Positions 28,230 through 38,028 of a DNA stretch of 64,000 nucleotides are shown piece after piece. A program made the position numbers and the translations under genes. Position 1 is the first letter of the stretch. Every line of letters starts with the position of its first letter. The notes beneath the pieces are model-generated. The model did no database searches and was not told the origin of the DNA. It was given only the letters and a program-made list of their open reading frames with translations. The DNA is from Halofilum ochraceum (GTDB taxonomy: Bacteria; Pseudomonadota; Gammaproteobacteria; XJ16; Halofilaceae). The stretch spans positions 62,001 to 126,000 of the forward strand of contig NZ_LVEG02000008.1 in NCBI RefSeq assembly GCF_001614315.2, given 5' to 3'.

Positions 28230-29309
28230 TCAGGCCGCGTGGTGCCGCCGAAGCGCCCACTCGACGTGTTCCCGAACGATCGGATCCGGGTGGTCCTGAC
28301 GGGTGCGCAGTGCATCGACGATGCGCTCGGACGTTGGCGCATTGCCGAGCGCGACCGCGACGTTGCGCAGCCACAGCGCGTGCCCGAGACGGCGCACGGG
28401 CGAGCCCTCGAAACGCCGCAGGAATTCTTCCTCGGACCAGGAAAACAGCCATACGGGGTCCGGTGAATCGAGGCCGTTGCGGGCCCGGAAATCCTGTTCA
28501 GCGGCGTCGGTTGCGTAACGGTTCCAGGGGCAGACCAGCTGGCAGTCATCGCAGCCGTAGACCCGATTACCCATCAGCGGCCGCAGGGATTCCGGAATCG
28601 AGCCGGGATTCTCGATCGTCTGATAGGAGATGCACAGACGCGCATCGAGCTGGTACGGCGCGGTGATCGCACCGGTCGGGCAGGCGTTGATGCAGGCGCG
28701 ACAGCCGCCGCACACATCTTCCCGCGCCGGCTCGTCCACTGGCAGTGGCAGATCGGTGTACAGCTCGCCCAGGAAGAAATACGAGCCGCGTTCCGGATCG
28801 ATCGCACAGGTGTGCTTGCCCTGCGTAGCCAGGCCGGCCTTTTGCGCCAGCGGTTTCTCCATGACCGGGGCACTGTCGACGAACGCGCGATAGCCGAACG
28901 GACCGACCTCGTCTTCGATCCGCCGCGCCAGCTTCTGCAGGCGGTTGCGCATGAGCTTGTGGTAATCGCGGCCGAGCGCGTAACGCGATATGTAGGCCTT
29001 GTCCGGATCCTTCAGCGTGCCCTTTGCGGACTCGCTGTCCGGCGGCCAGTAGTCCATCGATACGCTCAGTACCCGTATGGTGCCCGGCACCAGTTCCGCG
29101 GGCCGGGTCCGTTTCGTCCCATGGCGCTCCATCCAGTCCATGGCGCCATGCCGGCCTTCTTCGAGCCATGCCCGCAGACGCGGCTCGATCGCCGACAGGT
29201 CGACGTCGGTGACGCCAAAGCCACCGAAGCCGAGTTCGCGCGCCCAGCCGGCGATGCGCGCACGCAGATCCGACCAGTCACCCGGGGTGGGCTGCGTTGC
29301 ATTGGTCAT
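28230..29309 (-). CDS. queG: Epoxyqueuosine reductase
   Basis: QueG reduces epoxyqueuosine to queuosine in tRNA using cobalamin and two 4Fe-4S clusters. The start at 29309 (MTNATQPTPGDW) gives 359 residues. Two Fe-S motifs are visible, CGGCRACINACPTGA and CDDCQLVCPWNR, and the catalytic aspartate region reads FVDSAPVMEK. The C-terminal HEAT-like repeats cover about 300-357. It diverges from the cardiolipin synthase gene; the 262-bp gap shows nothing else. Confidence 0.95.
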   Translation of the reverse strand: MTNATQPTPGDWSDLRARIAGWARELGFGGFGVTDVDLSAIEPRLRAWLEEGRHGAMDWMERHGTKRTRPAELVPGTIRVLSVSMDYWPPDSESAKGTLKDPDKAYISRYALGRDYHKLMRNRLQKLARRIEDEVGPFGYRAFVDSAPVMEKPLAQKAGLATQGKHTCAIDPERGSYFFLGELYTDLPLPVDEPAREDVCGGCRACINACPTGAITAPYQLDARLCISYQTIENPGSIPESLRPLMGNRVYGCDDCQLVCPWNRYATDAAEQDFRARNGLDSPDPVWLFSWSEEEFLRRFEGSPVRRLGHALWLRNVAVALGNAPTSERIVDALRTRQDHPDPIVREHVEWALRRHHAA

Positions 29310-29571
29310 CGCGGCATGTCTCCGGCGCACTCGGGCACTGTGCTCGACTCCGTTGCGGTGGACCGCAACCCTGGCGGGCAATGGCCCACCAGCGTATCAA
29401 TATCCGGGCGGATCCGTGGATGCCGAAGAGGATACCGACAAACGGGCCGACGGGCGTTCCAGGTGTTCATCACTTGCGGCTGCACGCCGCCGGAATCGCG
29501 CCAGCGACATGGATCATTGGCCTGAACGTCCGGCTTGCGTAGGGTACAGGCCGACGCGACGGAGACCCGGG

Positions 29572-31005
29572 ATGCTCGCCACGCTGATTGTACTGCTCCA
29601 TGCGACCCTCGCGGTCCTCGGCGCCGGGCACGCGCTGGTGTTCAAGCGCGATTCGCGGTCGGCCCTGGGCTGGATCGGCATGTGCGTGGTGTTCCCCGTG
29701 GCCGGGCCCGTGCTGTATTTCCTGTTCGGCGTGAACCGCGTCCACACGCGTGCCCAGCGGATGATCCGCGACGCGCCCTTCCGGCTCGGTGTCGGCTATG
29801 AACGCGGCGAATACGGCTCGCGTCGCTCGGTCGTCGCCACCGACAGCGTGGCGCCGAAGTGGCGTGTTCTGGCACGGGTCTCCGGGGCGCTCACGCGACG
29901 CCCGCTGGTGAACGGCAATCGGGTCGAGCCGCTGCATAATGGCGAGGCCGCCTATCCGGCGATGCTCGAGGCCATCGATCAGGCGCGCGAGCGCGTATTC
30001 CTCTCCACGTATATCTTCGAGACGAACGCGAGCGGGCGCTGGTTTATCGACGCGCTGGCCAACGCCGAAAGACGCGGCGTCGATGTACGGGTGCTGATTG
30101 ACGGCGTGGGCGAACTGTACGCGCTGCCCTGGGCGGGGCAGCTGCTGCGCGAGCGCGGGGTGCGTACCGAACGCTTCATGCGCCCAAGCCTCTGGCCGCC
30201 ACGGCTCGATATCAATCTGCGCAACCACCGCAAGATCCTGGTGGTGGATGGCGAGACCGCGTTCATTGGCGGCATGAATATCGGCGATCGACACCTGCTC
30301 GGCGCCGGTGCGACGCGTAATCCCGTCATCGATCTGCATTTCCGCCTCGGTGGGCCCGTGGTCAACCAGATCGAGACGGTGTTCGCGGAAGATTGGCGGT
30401 TCGTGACCGGGGAAGTCCTGGAGCCCACGCCCATGGATGGCAGGGAGCCGGAGGGGCCCTCGGTATGCCGCGCATTTACCGATGGACCCAACGAGGATCT
30501 CGATACCATGGCGCTGGTCCTCAATGGCGCCGTGAGCAGCGCGACGGACCGTGTGGACATCATGACGCCGTATTTCATTCCCCCGCCGGCGCTGATCGCC
30601 GCCATGCAGACGGCCGCCCTGCGCGGCGTCCATGTGCGCGTCCTCCTGCCCGCCCGCAGCAATCTGCGCTTCGTCGACTGGGCCACGCGCAACATGCTCG
30701 GCGAGCTGCTGGCGTTCGGGGTGGATATCCGTTATCAGCCGGCCCCGTTCGTGCACTCGAAGCTGTTCGTGATCGACCGGCACTACGCGATCATCGGATC
30801 CGCGAATATCGATCCGCGCAGCCTGCGTCTCAACTTCGAGCTCGCCACGGAAATATTCTGCGATGCCACGGCGGGGCTGCTGGCCGATCATTGCGACCGG
30901 GTGGCCGCGCGTTCGACGGCCGTTCTGCAGTCGGAAGTGGATGAGCGGCCACTGGCGACGCGGGTACGCGATTCCGCCTGCTGGCTGTTTTCACCCTATC
31001 TCTGA
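29572..31005 (+). CDS. cls: Cardiolipin synthase
   Basis: Cls joins two phosphatidylglycerols into cardiolipin at the inner membrane. The ATG at 29572 (MLATLIVLLHATL) gives 477 residues; a longer frame to 29077 runs through the queG region and is rejected. Two N-terminal membrane segments precede two phospholipase-D HKD motifs: NHRKILVVDGETAFIGG and HSKLFVIDRHYAIIGS. Length and layout match ClsA. Cardiolipin often rises in salt-adapted membranes. Confidence 0.92.
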   Translation: MLATLIVLLHATLAVLGAGHALVFKRDSRSALGWIGMCVVFPVAGPVLYFLFGVNRVHTRAQRMIRDAPFRLGVGYERGEYGSRRSVVATDSVAPKWRVLARVSGALTRRPLVNGNRVEPLHNGEAAYPAMLEAIDQARERVFLSTYIFETNASGRWFIDALANAERRGVDVRVLIDGVGELYALPWAGQLLRERGVRTERFMRPSLWPPRLDINLRNHRKILVVDGETAFIGGMNIGDRHLLGAGATRNPVIDLHFRLGGPVVNQIETVFAEDWRFVTGEVLEPTPMDGREPEGPSVCRAFTDGPNEDLDTMALVLNGAVSSATDRVDIMTPYFIPPPALIAAMQTAALRGVHVRVLLPARSNLRFVDWATRNMLGELLAFGVDIRYQPAPFVHSKLFVIDRHYAIIGSANIDPRSLRLNFELATEIFCDATAGLLADHCDRVAARSTAVLQSEVDERPLATRVRDSACWLFSPYL

Positions 31006-31040
31006 GCGTCGTGGCAGCCGGTGCCCGGCGTTCGCCGTAA

Positions 31041-32120
31041 TCAGAACAGTTCCGTCTGGTCACCCGGCCGCGGCGGCCGCCGGAAGTCTTCCGAGGACAG
31101 GTTGATACGCCGCGAGGGGTCGATACCGGCGCGTCGGCAGGCGACCCCGAAACGGCGCCGGAGCAGATCCGCCCAGGCACCGCTCCCGCGCATGCGGTGC
31201 CCGAACGATGCGTCGTAGCAATTGCCGCCGTGCGCATCACGCAGGTGATTCAGGATCCGATCCGCGCGATCGGGGTAATGGGCACGCAGCCACTCGGTGA
31301 ACAGCGGCTCCACTTCATGCGGGAGACGTAACAGGACGTAGCCGGCGGAACGGACGCCGGCGTCGGCCGCGGCCTGCAGCAGATGCTCCAGCTCATGATC
31401 GGTGAGTGCCGGGATCACCGGTGCGATCAGGGTCCCGACCGGAATGCCCGCGTCACTGAGGCGTTCGATCGTACGCAGTCGGCGCGCCGGTGCCGCGGCG
31501 CGGGGTTCCAGCAGGCGCTTCAGTCCGGCATCCATGCTGGTCAGACTGACCATGACCGAGACGGCATTGCAGCGGGCGAGTTCCTGCAGGACATCGAGGT
31601 CGCGCTCGACCAGTGAGCCTTTGGTGATGATGCTGACGGGATGCCGGTACTCTGCGAGCACTTCGAGCAGTCCGCGCGTGACCCGGTATGAGCGCTCGAT
31701 CGGCTGGTACGGATCGGTATTCGCGCCCAGTGTGATCGGCGCCGGCTCATAGGTCGGGGAGCGGATCTCCTCCTCGAGAAGGCGTGCGGCGTCTTGTTTG
31801 TAGAACAGTTGCGTCTCGAAGTCCTGGCCTGGTGACAGGCCGTACCAGGCGTGGCTCGGCCGGGCGAAGCAGTAGATGCAGCCGTGTTCGCAGCCACGAT
31901 ACGGATTGATCGACCGGTCGAACGGGACGTCGGGGGATTCGTTCCAGGCGATGACGCTACGTGCCCGGTCCACGCCGACCGTGGTCTCGAGAGCGGGAAC
32001 GGGCTCATCGAGATTGCCCCAGCCGTCGTCGATCGACTCGGTGACCACGGACTCGAATCGTCCGGCGGGCGCGGAGAGGGCGCCACGGCCTTTCTGCCAG
32101 GTGCGTTTGGACGTGTCCAT
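31041..32120 (-). CDS. SPL-like (PA0069-family) radical SAM protein
   Basis: The 359-residue protein has the radical SAM cluster motif CEHGCIYC (Cys77, Cys81, Cys84), followed by FARPSHAWYG and NTDPYQPIERSYRVTRGLLEVL. This is the pattern of the PA0069/Rv2578c family, related to spore photoproduct lyase. The activity is unknown, but the relatives repair UV-damaged DNA. The ATG at 32120 is preferred; a TTG 15 nt upstream would lie inside a LexA box. The perfect palindrome beginning 6 nt upstream of the ATG suggests SOS control, so a DNA-damage role is plausible. A promoter overlapping the box would give a leaderless message. Confidence 0.85.
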   Translation of the reverse strand: MDTSKRTWQKGRGALSAPAGRFESVVTESIDDGWGNLDEPVPALETTVGVDRARSVIAWNESPDVPFDRSINPYRGCEHGCIYCFARPSHAWYGLSPGQDFETQLFYKQDAARLLEEEIRSPTYEPAPITLGANTDPYQPIERSYRVTRGLLEVLAEYRHPVSIITKGSLVERDLDVLQELARCNAVSVMVSLTSMDAGLKRLLEPRAAAPARRLRTIERLSDAGIPVGTLIAPVIPALTDHELEHLLQAAADAGVRSAGYVLLRLPHEVEPLFTEWLRAHYPDRADRILNHLRDAHGGNCYDASFGHRMRGSGAWADLLRRRFGVACRRAGIDPSRRINLSSEDFRRPPRPGDQTELF

Positions 32121-32125
32121 ACGAT

Positions 32126-32145
32126 AACTGTACAAAAATACAGTT
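32126..32145. promoter_or_regulatory. LexA (SOS) box at the radical SAM gene
   Basis: CTGT at 32128-32131 and ACAG at 32140-32143 are separated by 8 bp, and the symmetry extends to AACTGTA/TACAGTT. This matches the E. coli-type LexA consensus CTGT-N8-ACAG. On the minus strand CTGGCA, 18 bp, TACAGT forms a possible promoter overlapping the box. Confidence 0.8.
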
Positions 32146-32187
32146 ATTCATGCCAGTGCCGCTGTGCACCGGCGCGCTCCCGAGGGC

Positions 32188-32514
32188 TCAGTACATATTG
32201 GCGGCGAGTCGTGCCGGCGCCTTGCCAACGACCTCCGGCATGGCCACCAGCGTGGCTGTACCGCCCAGCGCGCCGAGTGCCATCGCCAGCAGGATCGGTG
32301 CGATCGGTCCTCGCGGCGCACGCCAGCACGCGAAGCCGGCAATGACGGCGAGCACCACGGTCGCGATCACGGGGGACTGGAGCGCCACGAGACGGTCCCA
32401 GGTGGGCCGTTCCGCGAGCCCGAGCGCATCGGCCTCGAACGGGATGATGGTCGCGGCCAGCGTCAGCAGGGCGAGGCCCGACGCAAGCAGGGGGAGAGCG
32501 ACGCGACGGCTCAT
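32188..32514 (-). CDS. Small hypothetical membrane protein
   Basis: This 108-residue frame encodes about three hydrophobic segments (around 8-26, 48-65 and 71-90) separated by short polar loops. I do not recognise a family. It starts with an ATG at 32514 without a strong ribosome site. It lies between the radical SAM gene and the rhomboid gene, and its clean membrane pattern favours a real gene. Confidence 0.45.
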   Translation of the reverse strand: MSRRVALPLLASGLALLTLAATIIPFEADALGLAERPTWDRLVALQSPVIATVVLAVIAGFACWRAPRGPIAPILLAMALGALGGTATLVAMPEVVGKAPARLAANMY

Positions 32515-32694
32515 TTTTCAGGAAATCCCGTGTGTCGTGGATGCGTGAAGCGAAGACCGGCGAGGACCGCCAGGGAGCGCTAATTATGGTTCTTCACGGC
32601 TCGTTTACAAGGGGGAATGTGCTTTTTTCGGGCCTTCGCGAGCCCAGCGTTTTCACGCATACTTTGCGCGCCGCCCGTGCCCCGCGGATGACCG

Positions 32695-33381
32695 ATGATC
32701 CCGCTCAAAGACGACAATCCGACCCGTATCACGCCCGTGGTGAGCATTGCGATCCTGGTCGCCTGCGTGGCGGTTTTCCTGTGGCAGTTCAGCCTCGGTC
32801 CCGAGGCGGGCCAGCGCGTGATCTACAGCTTCGGCATGATCCCGGCGGTGCTCAGCGGCCAGGCCTCGCTGCCGCCGGGGATGGCCGTGGTGCCGCCGGC
32901 GGCCACGGTGCTGACCTCCATGTTCATGCATGGTGGCTGGATGCATCTCATCGGCAACATGCTGTATCTGTGGATCTTCGCGGACAACGTCGAGGATGCG
33001 ATGGGACACAGCCGGTTCGTGGTGTTCTACATCGTCTGCGGGATCGCCGCCGCCATGGCCCAGCTCGCGCTGGATCCGGCGTCGGAAATCCCCATGGTGG
33101 GCGCGTCCGGTGCGATCTCCGGCGTGCTCGGCGCCTATCTGCTGCTGCATCCCAAAGCGAAGGTGCTGGTCGTGATCCCGCTGGGTTTCCTGACGCAGAT
33201 CGTGCATCTGCCCGCGTTGATCGTGCTCGCGCTCTGGTTCGGGCTGCAGCTGTTCCAGCAGATGATGGCCGGCACCGGTGGCGGCGGCGGCGTCGCGTTC
33301 ATGGCGCACATCGGCGGATTCGTAGCGGGGATGGTTCTGATCCCGTTCTTCCGGTGGCGGCAGGTCCCCCTGTTCCGCTGA
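32695..33381 (+). CDS. Rhomboid-family intramembrane serine protease
   Basis: The 228-residue protein has six to seven membrane segments. The catalytic serine is Ser138 in VGASGAISG and the histidine is His205 in AHIGGF. The oxyanion-loop region FMHGGWMHLIGNM is also present. Rhomboids cleave membrane-anchored substrates within the bilayer. The substrate is unknown. An Slp-type lipoprotein gene converges on it. Confidence 0.93.
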   Translation: MIPLKDDNPTRITPVVSIAILVACVAVFLWQFSLGPEAGQRVIYSFGMIPAVLSGQASLPPGMAVVPPAATVLTSMFMHGGWMHLIGNMLYLWIFADNVEDAMGHSRFVVFYIVCGIAAAMAQLALDPASEIPMVGASGAISGVLGAYLLLHPKAKVLVVIPLGFLTQIVHLPALIVLALWFGLQLFQQMMAGTGGGGGVAFMAHIGGFVAGMVLIPFFRWRQVPLFR

Positions 33382-33414
33382 CACACGCGCGCCCGTGCGA
33401 TCAGCATTTTGGGG

Positions 33415-33921
33415 TCACGGGTAGGGGTAATACCGCCAGTACGGGTCGTACCACCAGCGCGGCGGGGGCAGCGGGCTCGGATCGACCACCCGCCGTTCCG
33501 GCCAGATGTGTGCGGCGTCGAGCCCCAGGACAGGGTAGCGGTAGTCGTATTCTCCGATCGCCCGGGTCTCGAAGCCGCTTATTTCGCCGACTACCGTTAT
33601 ATCGGATTCGGCCGGATAAGAGGCCGGGTCGGCGAATCCTTCCCGGCAGGCCAGGAACCGGCGGCCCGGGCGCGTGCTGCTCTCGACCGGGCGGGCGACA
33701 TCATCCAGTTCACGGGCGAGGATCTCGAAGCAGGTCCGGTCGCGCTGTGGCTGGACCTCCAGCAGGCGCCCGCCCCAGCGCACGGCGGTGCCGATATCCT
33801 CCTCGGTGGCCTCCGCCGGCTCGGGCCCCGTGTAGCCGCCACGGAGTTGCTCCGGCGTGCTGGCGCAGCCGGACAGGGCGGCGCCCAGAACAAGCGCGGT
33901 GATGGCGCGGAGTCGTTGCAT
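33415..33921 (-). CDS. Slp-family outer-membrane lipoprotein
   Basis: The ATG at 33921 gives a 168-residue precursor with a lipobox ALSGC and acylated Cys19. The body has RWGGRLLEV, TCFEILARELDD, RFLACREGFADPASY and GEYDYRYPVL, as in Slp, the starvation-inducible E. coli lipoprotein. The C-terminus is Pro-, Trp- and Tyr-rich. The function of Slp proteins is unclear; they respond to carbon starvation or acid. A longer frame to 34041 has no lipoprotein signal at its start. Confidence 0.82.
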   Translation of the reverse strand: MQRLRAITALVLGAALSGCASTPEQLRGGYTGPEPAEATEEDIGTAVRWGGRLLEVQPQRDRTCFEILARELDDVARPVESSTRPGRRFLACREGFADPASYPAESDITVVGEISGFETRAIGEYDYRYPVLGLDAAHIWPERRVVDPSPLPPPRWWYDPYWRYYPYP

Positions 33922-34085
33922 CGTGGGGTCCGGGTGCAGTCGCCGGGGTGGCGGTACAATGGGTTTATCAGGCTCTCGAACATCTGACAAGACCAGAGCC
34001 CGTGCGTTCACTGTCCCCGTGTTTTCCCGGAGTGTCTCCACGGTCAGTTATAATCCCGTGGCCCATTCGCCGATCGGGATTTCCA

Positions 34086-34640
34086 ATGACGCAGCTCGTC
34101 GCGCTTTCCGGCAGTCTTCGCCGCGAATCCTTCAACACGGCGCTGGCCAACGCGTTCGCCGAACTCGCGCCAGCCGGAGTATCCGTCGAGGTATTCACGC
34201 CGGCCGGGGTGCCCCTGTATGACGCCGATCTCGAGGCCGCGGAGGGTCTCCCCGAGGCGGTCGAGGTCCTCAAGGAGCGGATCATGTCCGCCGACGGCAT
34301 GATCCTGGTGACGCCCGAATACAACCAGGGCGTGCCCGGTGTGCTCAAGAATACCGTCGACTGGCTATCGCGGCCGCCGGCGGACATCAAACGCGTGTTC
34401 GGCGACCGCCCGCTGGCCCTGTGCGGCGCCTCCGCGGGGCGGGGCGGTTCGCGTGCCGCCCAGTACGCGTGGTTGCCGACCCTGCGGGCGCTGGGCGTCC
34501 GCCTCTGGAATGGCGGTCAACTCTATCTCCCCGCGGCGGGGGAGTTGATGGGGGACGACGGGCGCCTTGTGGACAATGACATGCGCGAGCGTGTGGAGGG
34601 TTTCGTGAGGGGCTTCGCCGAATTCTCCGGACACGGTTGA
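34086..34640 (+). CDS. NAD(P)H-dependent FMN reductase (ChrR/YieF-like)
   Basis: This 184-residue flavodoxin-fold enzyme has the FMN phosphate loop ALSGSLRRESFN and the PEYNQGVPGVLKNTVDW segment. Relatives reduce quinones, chromate or azo dyes with NAD(P)H in the cytoplasm. A TATAAT at 34049-34054 may be its -10; no clear -35 is seen. The start at 34086 is the first ATG after it. The crcB gene starts 10 nt after the stop, so they are probably co-transcribed. Confidence 0.9.
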   Translation: MTQLVALSGSLRRESFNTALANAFAELAPAGVSVEVFTPAGVPLYDADLEAAEGLPEAVEVLKERIMSADGMILVTPEYNQGVPGVLKNTVDWLSRPPADIKRVFGDRPLALCGASAGRGGSRAAQYAWLPTLRALGVRLWNGGQLYLPAAGELMGDDGRLVDNDMRERVEGFVRGFAEFSGHG

Positions 34641-34650
34641 GCGCAGGAAC

Positions 34651-35037
34651 GTGCAGACCTGGATCGCGATCGCGTTGGGTGGTGCGGCCGGTGCCGTTTC
34701 GCGTTGGCTGATGGCGACCGGGGTGCAGCGCTGGCTGGGGCGCGATTTCCAGTTCCCCTGGGGGACGCTGAGCGTCAATGTGCTGGGCTCGTTCGCGATG
34801 GGGTTGCTGGTGCTGCTTTTCGTCGAGCGTTTCGATCCGGGACCGGCCCTGCGATTGGGTCTCCTGGTCGGGTTCCTCGGTGCGTTCACCACCTTCTCGA
34901 CCTTCGCCGTCGAGACCGTGAACCTGGTCCAGAATGACGCACCGCTGCGCGCGTCCGTATACGTGCTTGCAAGCGTCGGCGCCTGTGTAACCGCCGCGCT
35001 CGCGGGTATGCTGATCGGGCGGCAGATCATCACCTGA
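34651..35037 (+). CDS. crcB: Fluoride exporter CrcB/Fluc
   Basis: CrcB/Fluc is a dual-topology dimeric fluoride channel. The 128-residue protein has four membrane segments and the family segments GGAAGAVSRW, TLSVNVLGSF and GFLGAFTTFSTFAVE. It starts with a GTG. The gap of 10 nt to the reductase leaves no room for a fluoride riboswitch. Co-transcription with the FMN reductase and the position before serS suggest constitutive expression. Confidence 0.92.
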   Translation: MQTWIAIALGGAAGAVSRWLMATGVQRWLGRDFQFPWGTLSVNVLGSFAMGLLVLLFVERFDPGPALRLGLLVGFLGAFTTFSTFAVETVNLVQNDAPLRASVYVLASVGACVTAALAGMLIGRQIIT

Positions 35038-36414
<1,377 letters not shown>

Positions 36415-36490
36415 GCAGGTAGCGTCGGTGCACGCCCGGGGCCGGGGCGGTAATGCCGGCCCACGATTCAGGCCCCGGTGGCATGCCCCA

Positions 36491-36679
36491 TCAGGACTGC
36501 GCCAGCCAGATCAGCAGCAGCACGAACAGCACCACGCCGCCGATCGGCAACAGGGCGCCGAGCCAGTCGCTGGCCGAGCCTTTCGGGCTGTTCTTGACCG
36601 CCTCGCCGGCCTTGGGGCCGAAGTAGAACAGGGCGACCAGTGCCATGGCGCCCAGAGCGATCTGCATCCACAGGGTCAT
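36491..36679 (-). CDS. Small two-helix membrane protein
   Basis: This 62-residue frame has two membrane segments (about 5-22 and 44-60) joined by GPKAGEAVKNSPKGSASDW. The pattern resembles small conserved proteobacterial membrane proteins whose function is unknown. A GGGAA lies upstream of the ATG. It lies just downstream of a terminator belonging to the YccA-like gene, so it probably has its own promoter. Confidence 0.6.
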   Translation of the reverse strand: MTLWMQIALGAMALVALFYFGPKAGEAVKNSPKGSASDWLGALLPIGGVVLFVLLLIWLAQS

Positions 36680-36692
36680 ATCGGATTCCCGG

Positions 36693-36722
36693 AAAAAGCG
36701 AGCCCCGCACTGGGCGGGGCTC
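36693..36722 (-). terminator. Rho-independent terminator after the YccA-like gene
   Basis: On the minus strand a 9-bp stem (GAGCCCCGC with GCGGGGCTC, loop of 5) is followed by GCTTTTT. It lies 36 nt beyond the stop of the YccA-like gene. Confidence 0.88.
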
Positions 36723-36758
36723 GGTACTGCGGTTACCGCCTCTGAATCGGCTTGCCGA

Positions 36759-37433
36759 TCAGCGCTCGCCGGCGAAAGCCGCCAGCAGCTGCAGCAGGCT
36801 GAGGAAGAGGTTGTAGATGGCGATGTAGAGCGTCACGGTCGCCATGATGTAGTTCGTCTCGCCGCCATGGATGATCGCGCTGGTCTGGTACAGGATCATC
36901 CCCGACATCAGGAGGATGAACATCGCCGAGACCACCAGCGACAGCGTCGACAACCCGAAGATCGCCGCGCCGATGCCGGCGAGGAACGCGACCAGAATGC
37001 CGACGAACAGGAACCCGCCGAGGAAGCTGAAATCACGCTTCGAGACGAGCGCGTAGGCTGACAGACCGAGGAAAATGATCCCCGTCCCGCCAAGCGCGGT
37101 CATCACGAGCTGGCCACCGTTCGACAGGGCGGCAAGGTAGTAGCTGAGCACGGGCCCCAGCCCGAAGCCGAGCAGGCCGGTCACGCCGAAGACGACGCCG
37201 ATGCCCGCCGCCGAATTCGCGAACCTGGGGAGCACGAACCACAGCAGGCCGAGACTCGCCAGCGTGCAGATGAGCCCGGCACCCTGGCCCACGTTCAGGG
37301 CCATCGCCAGGCCCGCCGTCATGGCGCTGAACAGCAGCGTCATCGACAGCAGCATGTACGTGTTGCGCAGTACCCGGTTGGTGGAAAGTACACCCGCTTC
37401 GGTACGGCCGTGCAGGACACGATCCTGATTCAT
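36759..37433 (-). CDS. Bax inhibitor-1/YccA-family membrane protein
   Basis: The 224-residue protein has seven membrane segments and the family end TLYIAIYNLFLSLLQLL. YccA of E. coli binds and restrains the FtsH protease and protects SecY. The N-terminal 20 residues are polar, as in that family. The start at 37433 follows no obvious promoter. The call to YccA itself is by length and topology. Confidence 0.88.
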   Translation of the reverse strand: MNQDRVLHGRTEAGVLSTNRVLRNTYMLLSMTLLFSAMTAGLAMALNVGQGAGLICTLASLGLLWFVLPRFANSAAGIGVVFGVTGLLGFGLGPVLSYYLAALSNGGQLVMTALGGTGIIFLGLSAYALVSKRDFSFLGGFLFVGILVAFLAGIGAAIFGLSTLSLVVSAMFILLMSGMILYQTSAIIHGGETNYIMATVTLYIAIYNLFLSLLQLLAAFAGER

Positions 37434-37708
37434 TTCACTCCTCCAATGGACACGGAGATCGCTCCCACGAGGCGCAATCGCCCCGCACGATCCCTTCTGA
37501 CCCCGCTATTTCGACAGGTAGTGACGCGGACGTCAACTTACAAGTGGTTTAGCCGGGAAACGCCCGTGAGGGCGAGCCATGGCGTGCTTCGAAGGTCCAT
37601 TTTCGCCGAGGCACCCCAATGCGCTAGTATTCGCGCCCGGTAGGCGGACGGTTGCATGCGGCAGGTGTGCGGACACACCGCTCGCGGCCGGCCGGAGCCC
37701 ACCAGACC

Positions 37709-37798
37709 GGAGGGGTGGCAGAGTGGTCGATTGCAGCGGTCTTGAAAACCGCCGAAGGTTTACGCCTTCCGTGGGTTCGAATCCCACCCCCTCCGCCA
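37709..37798 (+). tRNA. tRNA-Ser(UGA)
   Basis: The 90-nt gene has acceptor GGAGGGG pairing with CCCCTCC, a G discriminator base and an encoded CCA. The anticodon loop CTTGAAA has TGA at 37743-37745, which reads UCA and UCG-type serine codons. The long variable arm typical of tRNA-Ser is present, as is the TTCGAAT T-loop. A possible promoter has TAGTAT at 37625-37630. Confidence 0.97.
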
Positions 37799-37986
37799 TA
37801 TAAACAAAAAACCCCGCCCGCGGCGGGGTTTTTTGTTTATGCGGTGCGGGGTGCGTGGACGAACCGACCCTGGGGTTCGACCAATCGGCAGGAAAGCCGA
37901 TCGGGACGCCGACCGAAGGGAGGCGCCCCGAAGGGGTGGCCGCCATGGATGGCGGCCATCTATCCCACCCCCTCCGCCATATAAAC
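37781..37986. repeat. Duplicated tRNA-Ser 3' end (att-like direct repeat)
   Basis: A 25-bp sequence covering the last 18 nt of tRNA-Ser plus TATAAAC (37781-37805) recurs exactly at 37962-37986. Similar terminators follow both copies. The DNA between them has a perfect 9-bp hairpin (37938-37957, GGCCGCCAT arms) but no gene. It resembles an integration scar or the remains of a second tRNA-Ser gene. Confidence 0.85.
37801..37839 (+). terminator. Terminator after tRNA-Ser
   Basis: A stem of CCCCGCC with GGCGGGG is flanked by runs of A and T (AAAAAA before, TTTTTT after), so it can work on both strands. It starts 3 nt after the CCA. Confidence 0.93.
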
Positions 37987-38016
37987 GAAAAAAACCCCGC
38001 CTTCAGCGGGGTTTTT
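37987..38016 (-). terminator. Terminator shared by the tRNA remnant and acdS
   Basis: AAAACCCCGC (37991-38000) pairs with GCGGGGTTTT (38006-38015), with A and T runs on the outside, so it can stop transcripts from either side. It lies 13 nt beyond the acdS stop. Confidence 0.85.
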
Positions 38017-38028
38017 CATTCAGCCAAC

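Noticed and set aside
29077-29571. N-terminal extension of the cardiolipin synthase gene
   Set aside because: The extended frame runs antisense through queG and its intergenic region; the short start at 29572 gives a normal Cls N-terminus.
34640-34651. A fluoride riboswitch in front of crcB
   Set aside because: Only 10 nt separate crcB from the previous stop, too little for any riboswitch.
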